From contig CM068544.1 in NCBI GenBank assembly GCA_035048495.1, positions 48,943,893-49,007,892 of the forward strand: a stretch of 64,000 bases of DNA, in the 5' to 3' direction. Source of the DNA: Euptelea pleiosperma. Its lineage: Eukaryota > Streptophyta > Magnoliopsida > Ranunculales > Eupteleaceae. A program made the position numbers and the translations under genes. Position 1 is the stretch's first letter. The number at the start of each line of letters is the position of its first letter. Shown here in pieces: positions 46,201 to 56,341 of this stretch. Below the pieces are notes generated by a model. That model made no database searches and was not told the origin of the DNA. It worked only from the letters and a program-made list of their open reading frames with translations.

Positions 46201-46426
46201 TTCCATCATTGGCCTGTTTTTATTTTCTTAACATTGTTGGGCTTAAATAGATATACATGTAATATCTATAACAATCTGTTTTACAGTATCTAGTGACCAC
46301 TAATAAATGTATGATTTTGTTATGTTCCCCATTTTTGTATTTCAGAGTTCACTCGGATCTTTAGTAAGAAGATTTAGAAGACCTTCTCAAGGCCATCGAA
46401 GTTCTTATTCTCCTGTCAACTTCTGA
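34255..46426 (+). CDS. ATG27: ATG27-like / MRH-domain type I membrane protein (11 exons)
   Basis: Exons: 34255-34439, 36883-36925, 37423-37476, 41669-41732, 42093-42149, 43796-43902, 44005-44043, 45362-45450, 45565-45643, 46063-46110, 46346-46426. All introns are GT-AG and the phases fit, giving 281 residues. It has a signal peptide (about 1-22), a cysteine-rich lumenal domain with [40 protein letters not shown] and HPSGCAKI, one membrane span (about 206-228) and a short basic tail ending RSSYSPVNF. The Cys pattern and topology are those of ATG27-like/mannose-6-phosphate-receptor-fold proteins, which cycle between Golgi, endosome and vacuole and serve autophagy in yeast. The tail word YSPV (276-279) fits a Y-x-x-hydrophobic sorting signal. 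The function is inferred from likeness. Most of the 12.2-kb span is intron, expanded by transposons. Confidence 0.85.
34700..35050. mobile_element. Mutator-like MITE, complete, in intron 1 of the ATG27-like gene
   Basis: 351 bp, flanked by the perfect 9-bp duplication TTATATTAA (34691-34699 and 35051-35059). Ends GGGTCGGGCTCGGGGGACAC and its inverse. The arms continue inward with AGAAGATGAATCAATGG and GGTGAGGATGATCTC. Related sequence is found at 9470-9720 and inside the MULE at 19981-20140. Confidence 0.92.
35213..35590. mobile_element. hAT-type MITE, TTATAACGG subfamily
   Basis: 378 bp, flanked by the perfect 8-bp duplication GTTGAAAG (35205-35212 and 35591-35598). Ends CAAGGTTTAAAGG and its inverse. 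The interior repeats AACGGCCGTTAT. Sister copies at 54971 and 63199 share this interior; copies at 1086 and 6378 share the ends but have a GTTTAAACGG interior. Confidence 0.92.
36036..36347 (+). mobile_element. Complete TRIM retrotransposon (terminal-repeat retrotransposon in miniature)
   Basis: 312 bp in all. Two 119-bp direct terminal repeats (36036-36154 and 36229-36347) begin TGTTAGCGGATGA. The primer-binding site TGGTATCAGAGCC (initiator Met tRNA type) follows directly at 36155, and the purine tract AGGGGGAG precedes the 3' repeat. The flanks are the perfect 5-bp duplication TTAGG (36031-36035 and 36348-36352). The 3' repeat ends CA, the 5' repeat ends TG. The interior is only 74 bp, so it has no protein and must have been moved by another element. 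It lies in intron 1 of the ATG27-like gene, about 530 bp before exon 2. Confidence 0.93.
38280..41445 (+). mobile_element. Possible solo LTR of a Ty3/gypsy-type element in intron 3
   Basis: The stretch starts TGTCACACCTGAATC and ends CGGGTTATTACA, the usual ends of many plant gypsy LTRs (TG...CA). Inside are a minisatellite (39967-40065), GACCCAGATATC-type words and paired segments (AAACGATAGTAGAAAAATCA at about 40180 and AAACGATAGAAGAAAAATCA at about 40358). No protein domain was found. The flanking 5 bp (GAAGG, TCTAT) do not match, so the ends or the event are uncertain. Confidence 0.3.
39967..40065. repeat. Minisatellite, three units of 31-33 bp
   Basis: Units share CCA(T/G)...GGGC(A/G)TCCAGTA and CACACCCTCTAC. 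Three consecutive units with point differences, inside intron 3 of the ATG27-like gene. Confidence 0.65.
42528..43234 (-). mobile_element. Ty1/copia retrotransposon relic (end of RT, RNase H and 3' end)
   Basis: On the minus strand, overlapping broken frames encode a [11 protein letters not shown] stretch, then a copia RNase H region with [20 protein letters not shown] and L-W-L-Q, then the usual C-terminal tail. A purine tract GGGGGGGAGTG follows, as before a 3' LTR. Several frameshifts and stops are present. The front of the element is missing beyond 43234. It lies antisense in intron 5 of the ATG27-like gene. Confidence 0.8.
43235..43470. repeat. GTTTCGG-rich repeat remnant next to the copia relic
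   Basis: Repeated words CGGTTTCG, GAAACCAAAA and GAAACGT in both orientations, ending CCGAAACTTTGAACCACG. This looks like a non-autonomous DNA transposon cut by, or inserted beside, the copia relic. No target duplication found. Confidence 0.4.
44410..44936. mobile_element. CAGTGGCGGAGCCAGG-ended element, complete, in intron 7
   Basis: 527 bp, ends CAGTGGCGGAGCCAGG and its perfect inverse CCTGGCTCCGCCACTG. Both flanks read TAAATA (44404-44409 and 44937-44942). The interior contains a long-armed MITE (GACCACTGGCCGCATGG ... CCATATGGTCAGTGGTC). Superfamily not assigned: the duplication length is ambiguous. Confidence 0.7.
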
Positions 46427-47745
46427 GTGAGCACATTTTTACTCAAAAATTTAATCGGTGATTTGGGTTTTTGATGTCCAAACTTACGATGAACAACATT
46501 TCGTACTCAAGGAAAGGGGAGAGTGGGGAAGCAATGCTGTTATGGCCACTCGCTCTATCGAGCCTTCTTCTTCGAGCAGAAAGCAAAACTGATTGTTCCA
46601 CAGGCACTAACATTCTTTTTGTTGATGGTATAACGTCTGATAAAAGGCTAAACCACAGATCATGTAAATATTCTTGCTATTTGGTACCTGACAATTGTTA
46701 ACTGAACCAAGAAATAATGAGCTTATTTTTGCTGCCTAGCGCTTAATTTGAAGGACGAAACTAGGTGCCTCACCAGCTTGAATTCCTTTTGCACACAACC
46801 TGCTCGTGAATAGTTTGTTGGAGGTTGTTGTGTACCCTCCCCTAGTGAGAGGTCGTGGGTTCAATCCCACGTTGGTGGGCAGGGTACCCAAAAAGGAACC
46901 TTGAATTCTTTTTTGTAAACAGTCCCATCTAAGGGAATTCCTGTTGAGGATCTTATGATTTCTCTTGACTGCTCGTGGATTTAAATAAGGATTTTCAAAA
47001 GAATATAACAGATTGGAGAGCTGTAGTGGTGCCGTGTATCACATACTAGGTATAAGGGGACCCACTTGGGATATCTGATACACCAATAATTGATCCGACT
47101 GGATTGGAGAAATCTTAGCAAGCAACCGCTTGATCAGCGCCATAATTGGGTGGCGGTGGCGTGTACTGCATATATATATTTCGGTAGTTAAGACTTTTTT
47201 CTAAAGAGATTAGTAACTCGGTCAAGGCGGGTTTTGAACCCAGGTCTATGGTATCAACACCCACAAACTTTACCAACTGAGCAAGCTGGCACCTTCTACT
47301 GCATTGTATATACAAGGTATAAGGGGACCCACTTGGAATATCTTATACACCAATAACTGATCTATCTGGATTGGAGGAATGTAGTAAGCAACTACTAATT
47401 GTTCCAGAGCAACAAGAAAGAGATTCTTTAATATCTTATCCAGAAGTTGTTGTTTGGCTGTGTGGCCAACACTCCGCCTGTGACCTGTGGGCCCATGCCA
47501 TCTACCAAAAAGAGAACTTTTGTGTTTGCATGGAAAAGCATACAGTAAGAGTGCAAGTCTATATGTCGTGCATGCAAGAGGATGAGAAACAACAAATCCA
47601 TGGTGCTCACCATCACCACATAAATTCACATTCATGTAAAAGGAACATATACATCAAGCAAGCTAGAACTTGCTTAATTATTTGCTAACGTACAACAAGC
47701 TTTGGTCACCCAAACAAATCGGAAAAAAAAAATGAACGACAAGTT
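46427..47745. other. Spacer between the ATG27-like gene and the first P450
   Basis: Two convergent genes end here. At 46810-46900 there is a B-box-like GGGTTCAATCCC (46857-46868), suggesting a SINE fragment. An 80-bp direct repeat (GGTATAAGGGGACCCACTTG ...) occurs at 47047-47128 and 47311-47395, on either side of the SINE at 47227. From 47490 the sequence matches the 3' flank of the second P450 (58600-58850), so the P450 duplication includes about 250 bp of downstream DNA. Confidence 0.5.
47227..47297 (-). mobile_element. tRNA-derived SINE head
   Basis: On the minus strand: A box GCTTGCTCAGTTGGTA (47271-47286) and B box GGGTTCAAAACCC (47229-47241), spaced as in a tRNA-type Pol III promoter. 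The cloverleaf is not conserved enough for a working tRNA gene. The body continues to about 47160. Confidence 0.6.
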
Positions 47746-50700
47746 TTACACTCTCTTAATGAGGAGATTCACTCCATGTTCAGGCTCTATAACCAACCTA
47801 AGCACAGGGGAGTGGCAATATTTAGGAGAAATTGTGAAAGAGAATTTTGATATAATCAGAGACAGAAGAATCTTCACTTCTGCCAAGGCAAAGTTCTGTC
47901 CCAGACACATGCGGGGACCCACACCAAATGGCATGTACACGTGTGGAAGCTTGCATGCACCAACAATTCCATTAGCGAACCTCTCCGGATTAAACTTGTA
48001 TGAATCGGATCCCCAAATTTCAGGGTCTGTGTGCAATGTTAGCACTGGGATCCAAAGGTTGACTCCTTTTGGAACATGAATGTTTCCAAACTTCATATCC
48101 TGCAACGCCTCCCTCGACATGATCGTGACCGGAGGGTATAGACGCAATGCCTCATTAATCACCATCGTCAACTGCCATGGAATTAGGTATCATTTAGATC
48201 AAATAACATAATTCAAGATACAATTGGAATGATCATCAACAATGTTTTGGTGTCATCTACATACCGTTTTCATCCTGTGAAGCATATCGGCATTTGGCAA
48301 GCATCCCCCACAAACTTCCAAGGCCTCAGCACGAACACGATCTTGCCAATCTGAATTTGAAGCCAATAGCATCAGGATCCACGTCGCGGAACATGCATTA
48401 GTCTCATACCCAGCTAGATAGATGTTCTTGCAATTATCGACTATGAACATGTCGGTATCTATGCCAAGGTCGTCATTGTTGGCACCCTCGAGGATCATTT
48501 GTAATAGGTCCTTCTCAAATCTATCTTCTTTACGTTCCTTCACCACATTTAAAATCAATGAGCGGACCTCTTTCTCTGACCTCCAAATTTCTCTGTTACT
48601 CTTGGTGGGGAGATATCTAACAATTTAATGGTGATAATTAGGTTACTATGAAGATATTGTAGATAATTATGAAAGAGAAAATCGCGAAAACTCTTACCTC
48701 ACGCCGGGGAGCCCCATAGCTAAACTTGACTTAGCCATGGCTTTTTGAAGGGATCTAAGCCTTAAGAATATCCCTTTCCCTTCAGAAAAATTGCTCCCAA
48801 AACAAGCTCTTGAGATTACATCTCCTGAGAAGCTTCGCATATCCTGATCAACTCTTATATCTGCGATTCCCCCTTCACTTACAATTCTAGTCTCCCATGA
48901 ATCCAGTAGTGAAATTGCAGACTCCACCATTAGGTTTACCATACCCTACATGCAATCGTTTGATTTTTCAATTATGAAAATGATCGATATACAAGAAAAT
49001 AATACGATTAGAGACACTAGCAATTTAATTAGTAAGTGGACTTGAGCCACCGCAACTCAATTGTTCCATGTAGTGCACCGCAACCATGATTTTGCACTTA
49101 GTTGTTGGGAAGAAAGAACAATAATGCAAACAACCACAACACAGAGTAAAGGAGTTGTGGGACTCTTTGATTTATCGTGAGTAAAGGAGTTGTGCTTGTT
49201 TTTTGGGAGGGTAGGGAGGGGTTGTCTATCCTTTGTTTTCTTCCTTTGGTTGTTCCTTGTCCGTTGGGTAGTGGTGTTCTTGCTGTTTTGTTATTTTTTC
49301 TTTTTGTTTTGCTCTCAGTTGCTTGGGAGGCCATCTTGTCCTCTTAGCTTCTTTTTAATAAAATTCAGTTTATCTATAAAAAAATAATAATAATGCAAAC
49401 AACCACAACACAGAGATTTACGTGGTTCTCTCTAGATTGAGGTACGTCCACAGATCCACACCGACCCACTATGCTCTGAAGCAAGAAAATTTTCTCTAAT
49501 ATCAACCGAGGTATATATAACCCCAAGAAGATCCACACAATTCAATGGATAATCGTCTTTGATATCAACAGAGGTATATATAACCCCAAGACGATCCACA
49601 CAATTCAATGGATAATTGTCTAGGTATATATAACCCCCAAGACGAAATTAGGGTTTCCGTATCTCTATGTAAAATTACGAAAATGCCCTTAAAGAAAAAA
49701 GACATCCCCAAATAATAATCTGGGCTACAGTTTCGTGCCTTCATTCTAGCACCATCAGGCTTCATCTAACATAACAATAGTGGGTGTTCAATTAAAACAC
49801 CCATTATGATGATGATGATGATGATGATGAAAATATAATTGTTTTGTTATTCATCAGTGATGATGATGATGAAAATTACCTTAACCTTGTCCATGTATAA
49901 TTCTGGAGCTATGATTTTCCTTTGGTGTGCCCAATAAGGTCCATTTGACGTCAGAATGCCCTGGCCAAACAAAGCCCAACGTTCCTTCTGTTGATACGCG
50001 GGCTTTCCCAGGTCCAAAGATGTGCAGGTGCTCATTTCCTTCACCACATCAGATTGGGCCAGGTGCAACAATTGCAGGTTGCCAAGTGAAAACATGAATA
50101 TTTCACCTGTCAGAATCGATATATGGAAATAGTTGTAAAATCGATCATAACGATCAGTCGATCTTAAGGAAAATCATATCTAGAGCTGAAACGTTAATGG
50201 CAGTCAAGAACAAAAAGGAAGTCGACACATCAAACGGTTAGGCAAATCCTATGCATAATTCTAAAATAATGACCATCCAAGATTCATGATTAGCGGGACC
50301 CATCGTATAATGGGAACTTCATGAACGGGGGCTAGTCGTCTGACTTTTGACTGTAGTCACTATACAACATTCATGATTCAAGAGGCAGCATTATGTATCT
50401 ACGATTTACGGTTTATCAAGATGATGAATCTCAGGATCCATCATATAATACTGCATGCATAAAAACTATACCGTATTCTTTTTTCCACTGCTGTAAGAAT
50501 GGGAAGACAATGGAAGCACAATCGTGTGTGATGGGTTCTTCTTTTGGAGCCTTAATCACCGTGGATTGGATTCTCTTCATCTCGGGTATATTCCCATAGA
50601 GAAAAGAAGGTGGAGGCCCTCTGATCCCTTGCCTTCGAAGCTTTGATCGAAGACTTTCAGGCTTCAACAAGAGAGTCTTATAGAGACGTATAAACAAACT

Positions 50701-50754
50701 AACGAAACCAAGCAAACAAAGGGAGAAGAAAATATTTAGTAGTACGGCTGCCAT
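47746..50754 (-). CDS. CYP714: Cytochrome P450, CYP714-like (5 exons), intact
   Basis: Exons (minus): 50472-50754, 49880-50106, 48698-48945, 48265-48616, 47746-48171, all with GT-AG borders. They give 511 residues. Order: N-terminal membrane anchor (about 3-25), proline hinge GPPPSFLYG (46-54), I-helix AGYETN (321-326; the usual last residue is T or S), K-helix EALR (377-380), NPERF (431-435), heme loop PFGVGPRMCLG with Cys459. The words KLRRQGIRGPPPSFLYGN and SLDLGKP point to CYP714 (CYP72 clan), whose known members oxidise gibberellins or triterpenoids at the ER. The substrate here is not known. A TATA box lies at 50821. Intron 2 (about 0.93 kb) holds a terminal-repeat-like insertion and an ATG microsatellite. 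Confidence 0.92.
49097..49790. mobile_element. LTR-like insertion in intron 2 of the intact P450
   Basis: Begins TTGTTGGGAAGAAAGAACAA and contains ACAGAGATTTACGTGGTTCT and GATTGAGGTACGTCCAC, as does the insertion at 59314 in the second P450. Part of the start (AATGCAAACAACCACAACA) occurs twice, at 49124 and 49392, around a T-rich block, so a second insertion has split it. Ends TCTAACATAACA. It fits a solo LTR or short LTR element; not proven. Confidence 0.45.
49806..49830. repeat. ATG microsatellite in P450 intron 2
   Basis: Eight ATG repeats. The same microsatellite occurs in intron 2 of the duplicate P450 (60443-60468), so it existed before the duplication. Confidence 0.8.
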
Positions 50755-50820
50755 GGATTCTTCTCTTCCTCTCTCTCCCTCTCTCCTTCTATCTCTTCTT
50801 CTATCTACACGCGTCGCTTA

Positions 50821-50828
50821 TATTTATA
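50821..50828 (-). promoter_or_regulatory. TATA box of the intact CYP714-like gene
   Basis: TATAAATA on the minus strand, 67 bp before the ATG, inside CGTCTATAAATATAAGCG. The leader is CT/GA-rich. The duplicate gene has the same box and spacing (61279). Confidence 0.7.
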
Positions 50829-51200
50829 GACGCTTGCATTTGGACGATCAACTTGTAGCGATTGTATTTCCCAGTAAGAAAAGCGCGCAGCTCGTGATCC
50901 ATGCGTCGCTCATTTAATTTGTAGGGTCTAAGCTGTATGACGTCTTCAACCTGGGGTTATGATTATTAAATATCTCAATTATAGGTAACAGTGGACAAAC
51001 AATAAGATGTTCCAAACGACCAAAGGTGATCCCTAGATCCAAATCCTTGAATTAATTGGTATTGAACTATCATATGCTTTTGAAATTCAGAAGAAACCCC
51101 CACACGCAATAGCCCTGTAGTTTTTTTTTTTTTGTTTTTCAATTTGGTAGGCAATAACCCCGTAGGTCATGGCTAGTAATATGCGTGAAGGCGAACAACA
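50829..51200. other. Upstream region of the intact P450
   Basis: The first 200 bp resemble the region upstream of the second P450 (TATGACGTCTTCAAC at 50936 and 61380; ACAATA(A/G)(A/G)ATGTTCCAAA), so the promoter was duplicated with the gene. TGACGT is a possible bZIP site. No other features. Confidence 0.4.
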
Positions 51201-52350
51201 AATAAAAAGTTTGAGCTCAGGGGTGTAATTTTGGTAGTGGTCAAACTCCTCTCACTTACCCTGTAGAGTAGCATAGTATATGTAATAAAATCGAAGAGGG
51301 AAGATTTGAAATCGAAATTGATTTCCTTCGTATTATTGCATTCAAAATATTAAAGAGTATATATAGAGATTATAGGGGACATCCAACACCATGATCGGAG
51401 GGATGAAAATCAAAACAAATTAAGGAAAATCTACACAAAAGGAAATGGTAAATATATAATGCATGGATGGAGTGAAATGGTTGCGAGAAATCCACAATAA
51501 ATTTTTGTGATGGTGGTGGCTAATGATGAGCTGGCGAGTATGAAATCATAAAACTAATTTTACAGATTGTTTTGATTTCCTAATCCTCAAGTTGAGTTCA
51601 CATGTAGCAATCGCCATGGCTCGATATTCTGCCCTAGTAGAGGAGTGAGAGGCAATCGATTGTTTCTTTATTTTCCAAGGAGGACTGTGACCAAGCATGG
51701 TGAAGTACCCTGTAGTAGAACTCCTTGTCATGTGACAACTGGCCCAATCAAAATCAGCAATAGCGAAGAGTTGGAGAATAAGAGAATGCCTTGATCGGGC
51801 ACTGACTTTAGGTAGCGCAATACTCGGATGCATGGCTGCATCATAATGTGTACTTGCATGGCTTGTGCATGAATTGGCTCAAAATGTTGACTGGATATAC
51901 AATGTCGAGTCTGGTAACGGTTAAATGAATAAGTTGTACAAACCCGACGACGATAAATATTGGAATCCAGAAGAAGATCTCCTTGATCATCGATGAATCA
52001 ACTTTAGATGTTGCTCCATGGGAAATGTGGCAGGTTTTGCTCTAAGATGGCCACTATCTTTGAGGATGTCAAGTGCATATATATTTCCGTGTACTTTAGA
52101 AAATTCCTTGTAGAGAGCATGCTACTTCGATCCCTAAAAAATATTTCAGGGGTTATAAATCTTTGACGTGAAACTTTTGGTGAAGAAAATCTTTTAGGGT
52201 AACAATAAAAGGCAAATCATAGTTCTTGTCATAAGAATGTCATCAACATAGACTAAGACAACAACCGTTTGAGCATGTAAAAGAGCGAATAATCTATAGT
52301 AGATTGAGAATACCCAGCTTATGCAAGAACAATAGAAAGTTTTTTAAGCC
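51201..52350 (-). mobile_element. Ty1/copia retrotransposon relic (RT and RNase H fragments)
   Basis: On the minus strand, 52250-52220 encodes the RT catalytic motif Y-V-D-D, and 51833-51546 the RNase H region (D-F-D-W-A, T-G-Y-F, R-A-E-Y-R-A-M-A). Stops and shifts break the frame. Downstream, 51201-51540 is AT-rich with an inverse TATATA signal, possibly the 3' LTR. It is a different copy from the one at 42.5 kb. Confidence 0.75.
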
Positions 52351-52490
52351 AATTTTTATATGGTCCAAGTCTGATTTTTCTCTTCAGCCTGAATTTCTGC
52401 AACCCTGGCATCATGCCAATGGGAATTGTAGACAAAAGAATGTATACTGTCAAGTACCACAAGTTCTGCTCACCAAAACAGATAAAAATA

Positions 52491-53330
52491 AACAAGTTTT
52501 ACACTCTGTGAATGAGGAGATTCACTCCATGTGCAAGCTCTAGAACCAACCTGAACAACAAGTTTCCAAACTTCATCTCCTCCAAGGCCTCCCTCGAGGG
52601 TATAGACGCAATGCCTCATTAATCACGACGGTCAACTGCCATGGAATATGGTTATTTGGATTGATCAACATATAATTCAAGATACAACTAAATTGAACAA
52701 CATAAATGTTGCGCTAGCTGTTATATATACATATATACCATTTTCATCCTACGAAGCATATCGGCATCTGGCAAGCATCCCCGGCCCACAAACTTCCAAG
52801 TCGCGCCTCAGCACGAACACGATCTTGCCAATCTGGATTTGAAGCCAATAGCATCAGGATCCATGTAGCAGAACATGCAGCTAGTAGTCTCATACCCAGC
52901 TTGATATATATACGTTCTTGCAATTATCGACTATGAACCTGTCGATATCTATATATCCCAAGGTCTCCATTCTTCTTAGCACCCTCGAGGATCATTTGTA
53001 ATAGGTACTTCTCAGATATAGCTTCTTTACGTTCCTTTACTACCTTTAAAATCAATGAGCGGACCTCTTTCTCTGACCTCCAAATCTCTCTGTTACTATT
53101 GGTGGGGAGATATCTAGCCTAAAATTAATTTTTTTTAATGGCAAAGGAAGATCAACTTAACAGTCTACAAGAAAAAAGAAAAAAAAAGTCGACACATCAA
53201 ACGGTTAGGCAAATCTTAAATGGGAACTTTGAAATTTGAAAGTCTACGATCAGTCTGACATTTGACTATACCACATTCATGATTTTGAATCCCAGGATCC
53301 AGCATATGAATTAGCTTATATACGAATTAG
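52491..53330 (-). pseudogene. CYP714: CYP714-like relic with internal deletions
   Basis: Minus strand. 52491-52560 matches the last codons of exon 5; 52562-52643 matches the first part of exon 5, with about 300 bp, including the heme loop, missing between them. 52737-53117 is exon 4 with several small insertions (for example after CATCCCC and within the I-helix region). Exons 2 and 3 are absent, and 53180-53330 matches intron 1 and the end of the exon 1 flank (CATCAAACGGTTAGGCAAAT). It cannot encode a P450. It lies between the two full-length genes in the same orientation. Confidence 0.85.
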
Positions 53331-54235
53331 ATCTTGCTTACCTAATTAGATATGAATTAAATTAATTGTTAGTAAACTATCACCCTACACGCAATTTGAA
53401 TTATAGTTTTTAGTTAACAAAGTCATAAAAACAGTTAAGAACAATATGAATATGGAAAATCTATAAAATAGGAAATTATAAATATAATATGTGTTGATGG
53501 GACGAACGATGATGGTGAGCTGGCTAGCAAGAAATCCGCAAATTTGCAACCTTCGTGGGATCCCCACCTTTTCTATGGTGAGCCACATGATTGATCATGG
53601 CACAAAATTATCTGTCATCATGATTCATGTCCATCCTGTGATGGACTTTCCTGTGCAGCACGAGGGTTTCATCCATTGAGAAAGATGAACCTGGGGTCTG
53701 TCGTATATATTGCTTAACAAAATAATGCGATGGACTTTCCTCCGTGAACAACCCTATAGAGCCAATGGCATCCGATTGATGCACACAAAAAAGCCCAAGG
53801 ATGAAGTACGGGCCTATGCCCACAATGAAAACGGCTCAAATCCAATGGTTAGTTTTTTGGGTGTGTAGGTTCACCTAGGAGCTGACCAAACATTTGTACT
53901 AAGTGGGCCATAAAATGTGCCATATTTGGATAAGTCCAACTTCTATATGACTGGTGGGTCTTACGCAAAGTTTGTTGGACCCCTTGGTGTACCTATACAC
54001 CAAAAATCAGCCTAATTAATAATTTCCAGCAGATTGATTTTAGATTTTTTTTGCCATGGACTTCATCCCATAAAGCCCATGACGAAAAGATAGCTCAAGT
54101 GGGTGAGCAAACTTTTTCCAACATTGGAAAACAGTTCGAAAAGCTATAGAACTGTCAATAAATTATATGCCTAGGTCATCTGGTTGAGCGGATCTTTTAC
54201 TCCGCAGATCTTCCAGATGGGAGTCCCATTAGTTG
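53331..54235. repeat. Spacer with MITE arms
   Basis: 53460-53560 has some likeness to 51440-51540 (GATGGTGAGCTGGCTAGCAAG versus GATGAGCTGGCGAGTATG), perhaps a second LTR end. 53590-54120 holds weak MITE arms (GTGTAGGTTCACCTAGGA; ACCTATACACCAAAAATCAG). No gene. Confidence 0.4.
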
Positions 54236-54589
54236 GAGTAAGACTTGCCTGACCACCCACAATATAAGCCACGTGGCAATTTGTTAGAGGACACTGACCG
54301 TATAGATGTTTGACCAATATCCGTAATTCGACCTAAAAAACAAAAATCAGCCTGATTAGTGATTTCAAATCTTTGGATCTTTGTACGGAAATAATGGTAA
54401 ATAATGCTCCAACTCCTAGGGTCGAAATCAACCAACGAAAATGACTTCAACTAACGCTTAACAATCACTGATCAGGTTGATCTTGGGTTTGTAGGTCCAC
54501 CTAGAAATTGACCAAACATCTATACAGTCAGTGTCCTCCAATAAATTGCCACGTGGCTTATATTGTGGATGGTCGGGCAAGTCTTACTC
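54236..54589. mobile_element. GAGTAA-family MITE with 9-bp TSD
   Basis: 354 bp, ends GAGTAAGACTTGCC and its inverse, flanked by CATTAGTTG (54227-54235) and CATTAGATG (54590-54598), 8 of 9 matching. Both arms carry GCCACGTGGC. Very similar to the copy at 14568. Confidence 0.88.
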
Positions 54590-54970
54590 CATTAGATGTG
54601 TCTGGAACCCCTACTGCGTGATTTGATTGAGTCCATGACGCAAACACACAGTAAATATTGTTCTTTTATGTATCATGATCCACAAACTGCACGGTGTTGA
54701 CTAATGAAATGGTCGGGCTCAACCATGATGGGGCTCAACAATTGGACAAGGGCCGGCCCAACTTGTTGCATGAACTTATTGTATGCGATCAATGGGAGGC
54801 TAGACCAAATGTCGTTATTCATCCAATGTGTCTCGGGTCAACCCAACGCTTATACTTGGAACCTTTGTCCCTGGTCAGTCAATGGGCTTGCCCAATATTT
54901 GGTTTAGGGTGGGCCCAATTGATATATCAATATTTGTTTGCAGTCACATGACTCACACTATGATTAGAAC
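54590..54970. other. Spacer without recognisable feature
   Basis: Short reading frames exist but none has a recognised domain, splice context or codon pattern. Treated as non-coding. Confidence 0.35.
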
Positions 54971-55315
54971 CAAGGTTTAAAAAACGAAAATAACGGCCGT
55001 TATAACGGATTTGAACCTCCCCCGTTACGTTACATACCGTTAAAATGCCCAGAAAATAACGGCCGTTATTTTCGTTATAATGGCTATTTTTCTATTACAA
55101 CAAGGAAATTTTTGAGGAAAAAAATGTCCGTTATTTCTGTTATTTTCCCGTTTTTTTCTGTTATTTTTTGAAAAACTGAAATTCAAATTTCAAAATTTGA
55201 ATCCAGCGCCATTTTTTCCATTTTTGCCCCAGAGCATTATTTTCGTTATAACGGAAAAAATGGTAATGCCCCAAGTCCGTTAGTTATACCGTTATAACAG
55301 CCCTGTTAAACCTTG
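54971..55315. mobile_element. hAT-type MITE, TTATAACGG subfamily
   Basis: 345 bp, ends CAAGGTTTAAAAAAC and its inverse, flanked by ATTAGAAC and GTTAGAAC (7 of 8). The interior has AACGGCCGTTATTTTCG, as in the 35213 copy. Confidence 0.85.
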
Positions 55316-56341
55316 GTTAGAACTGAGACATCAAACAATAAGCTAATTTTTTCAGCCAAGCGCTTAACTCCAGGTCAACTCAGTTAGGGCGGTCCCAATT
55401 GATATAACACTGTTTGTTTGCCGTCAAACTATGGTTAAAACTGAGCCATCTAATAATAAGCTCAATTTTGCTGCGTAGCGCTTAATTCCAGGTCAACCCA
55501 ACAGTTTCCAATATGAACTTTTGTCTCTAGCACTGCGTTTCTTAGCCAAGCGCTTAACTTCAGGTCAACCCCTTGAGGGGGGTTGCTGCCTAGAGGGGTA
55601 GAATTTTGCTGACCAGTCTTTGTCAGCAAAGTTGATGATCAACCACAATATGAATCATGTGGCACACTTTTAGAGGACGATGATCACAAGGATGTTTGGC
55701 CAATCCTAGGTGAACCTACAAATCAAAAATCAGCATGGCTGCGTTTGGGAGTGCGAAAAATAAGCAATAAGTTGGACCGCTATAAGCTATTCTGTGGTGT
55801 TTGGCTAAAAATAAAAAGTAACGATTTAAAACAGTGAAAAGCCAAAAAAATGTAAAACGCACGAGCCGTTTTGAAACGGCTTTTGCGTATTGCGGTTGCG
55901 GACCGCAATTTTACTTGAAACGCGTTTCCTGTTTTGTCCGTAAAAACATTTCATATTACCAAAAAAACCTCATTGTCTTCTTCCGTAGCAACGAAAAGCT
56001 ACAGAGAGAAGCGTTCTCTCTCTCTCGTCGTCGTTTCTGGACCGTTGTCGCCTCTCTCGTCACCATATCCCTCTTTACGGTAAGGATCTAATTATTTTAT
56101 TTTTAGGATTTTGTTTGGTTTTCAATATGGGTTTGAAGGAGGAGTAAAAAGGGAGATAGGTTTTCGTTGGTTTCCCTTGATTGTGATTATCACTTGATTT
56201 GTGTAATACTGTAATCTGAAAAGTAGATTTCCGTTTGATTTGGTTATGCAATGGTTTAGGCAAGTAGATAATAGAAAGTAGGGATAGAGGAAGGGGGAGA
56301 AAACACAGATTCAACGTTTCTTCTTGTGGGTTTAGGAAGAA
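55316..56341. repeat. Spacer: duplicated block, MITE half and possible kinesin 5' region
   Basis: Near 55340 and 55450, AATAAGCT...AATTTT...GCTTAA(C/T)TCCAGGTCAAC recurs. 55595-55735 is the left half of a GAGTAA-type MITE. 55735-55860 resembles a GGCTGCGTTTGGGAGTGCG-ended element. 55990-56090 is CT-rich with a good donor (ACG-GTAAGG), perhaps the old untranslated first exon of the kinesin fragment. Confidence 0.4.

Noticed and set aside
46850..46875. tRNA gene at a B-box-like GGGTTCAATCCC
   Set aside because: No A box at the right distance and no cloverleaf; better explained as a SINE fragment.
54694..54951. Open frames of 67-85 codons in the 54.7-kb spacer
   Set aside because: Overlapping frames with no domain, no splice context and no related copy in the window.
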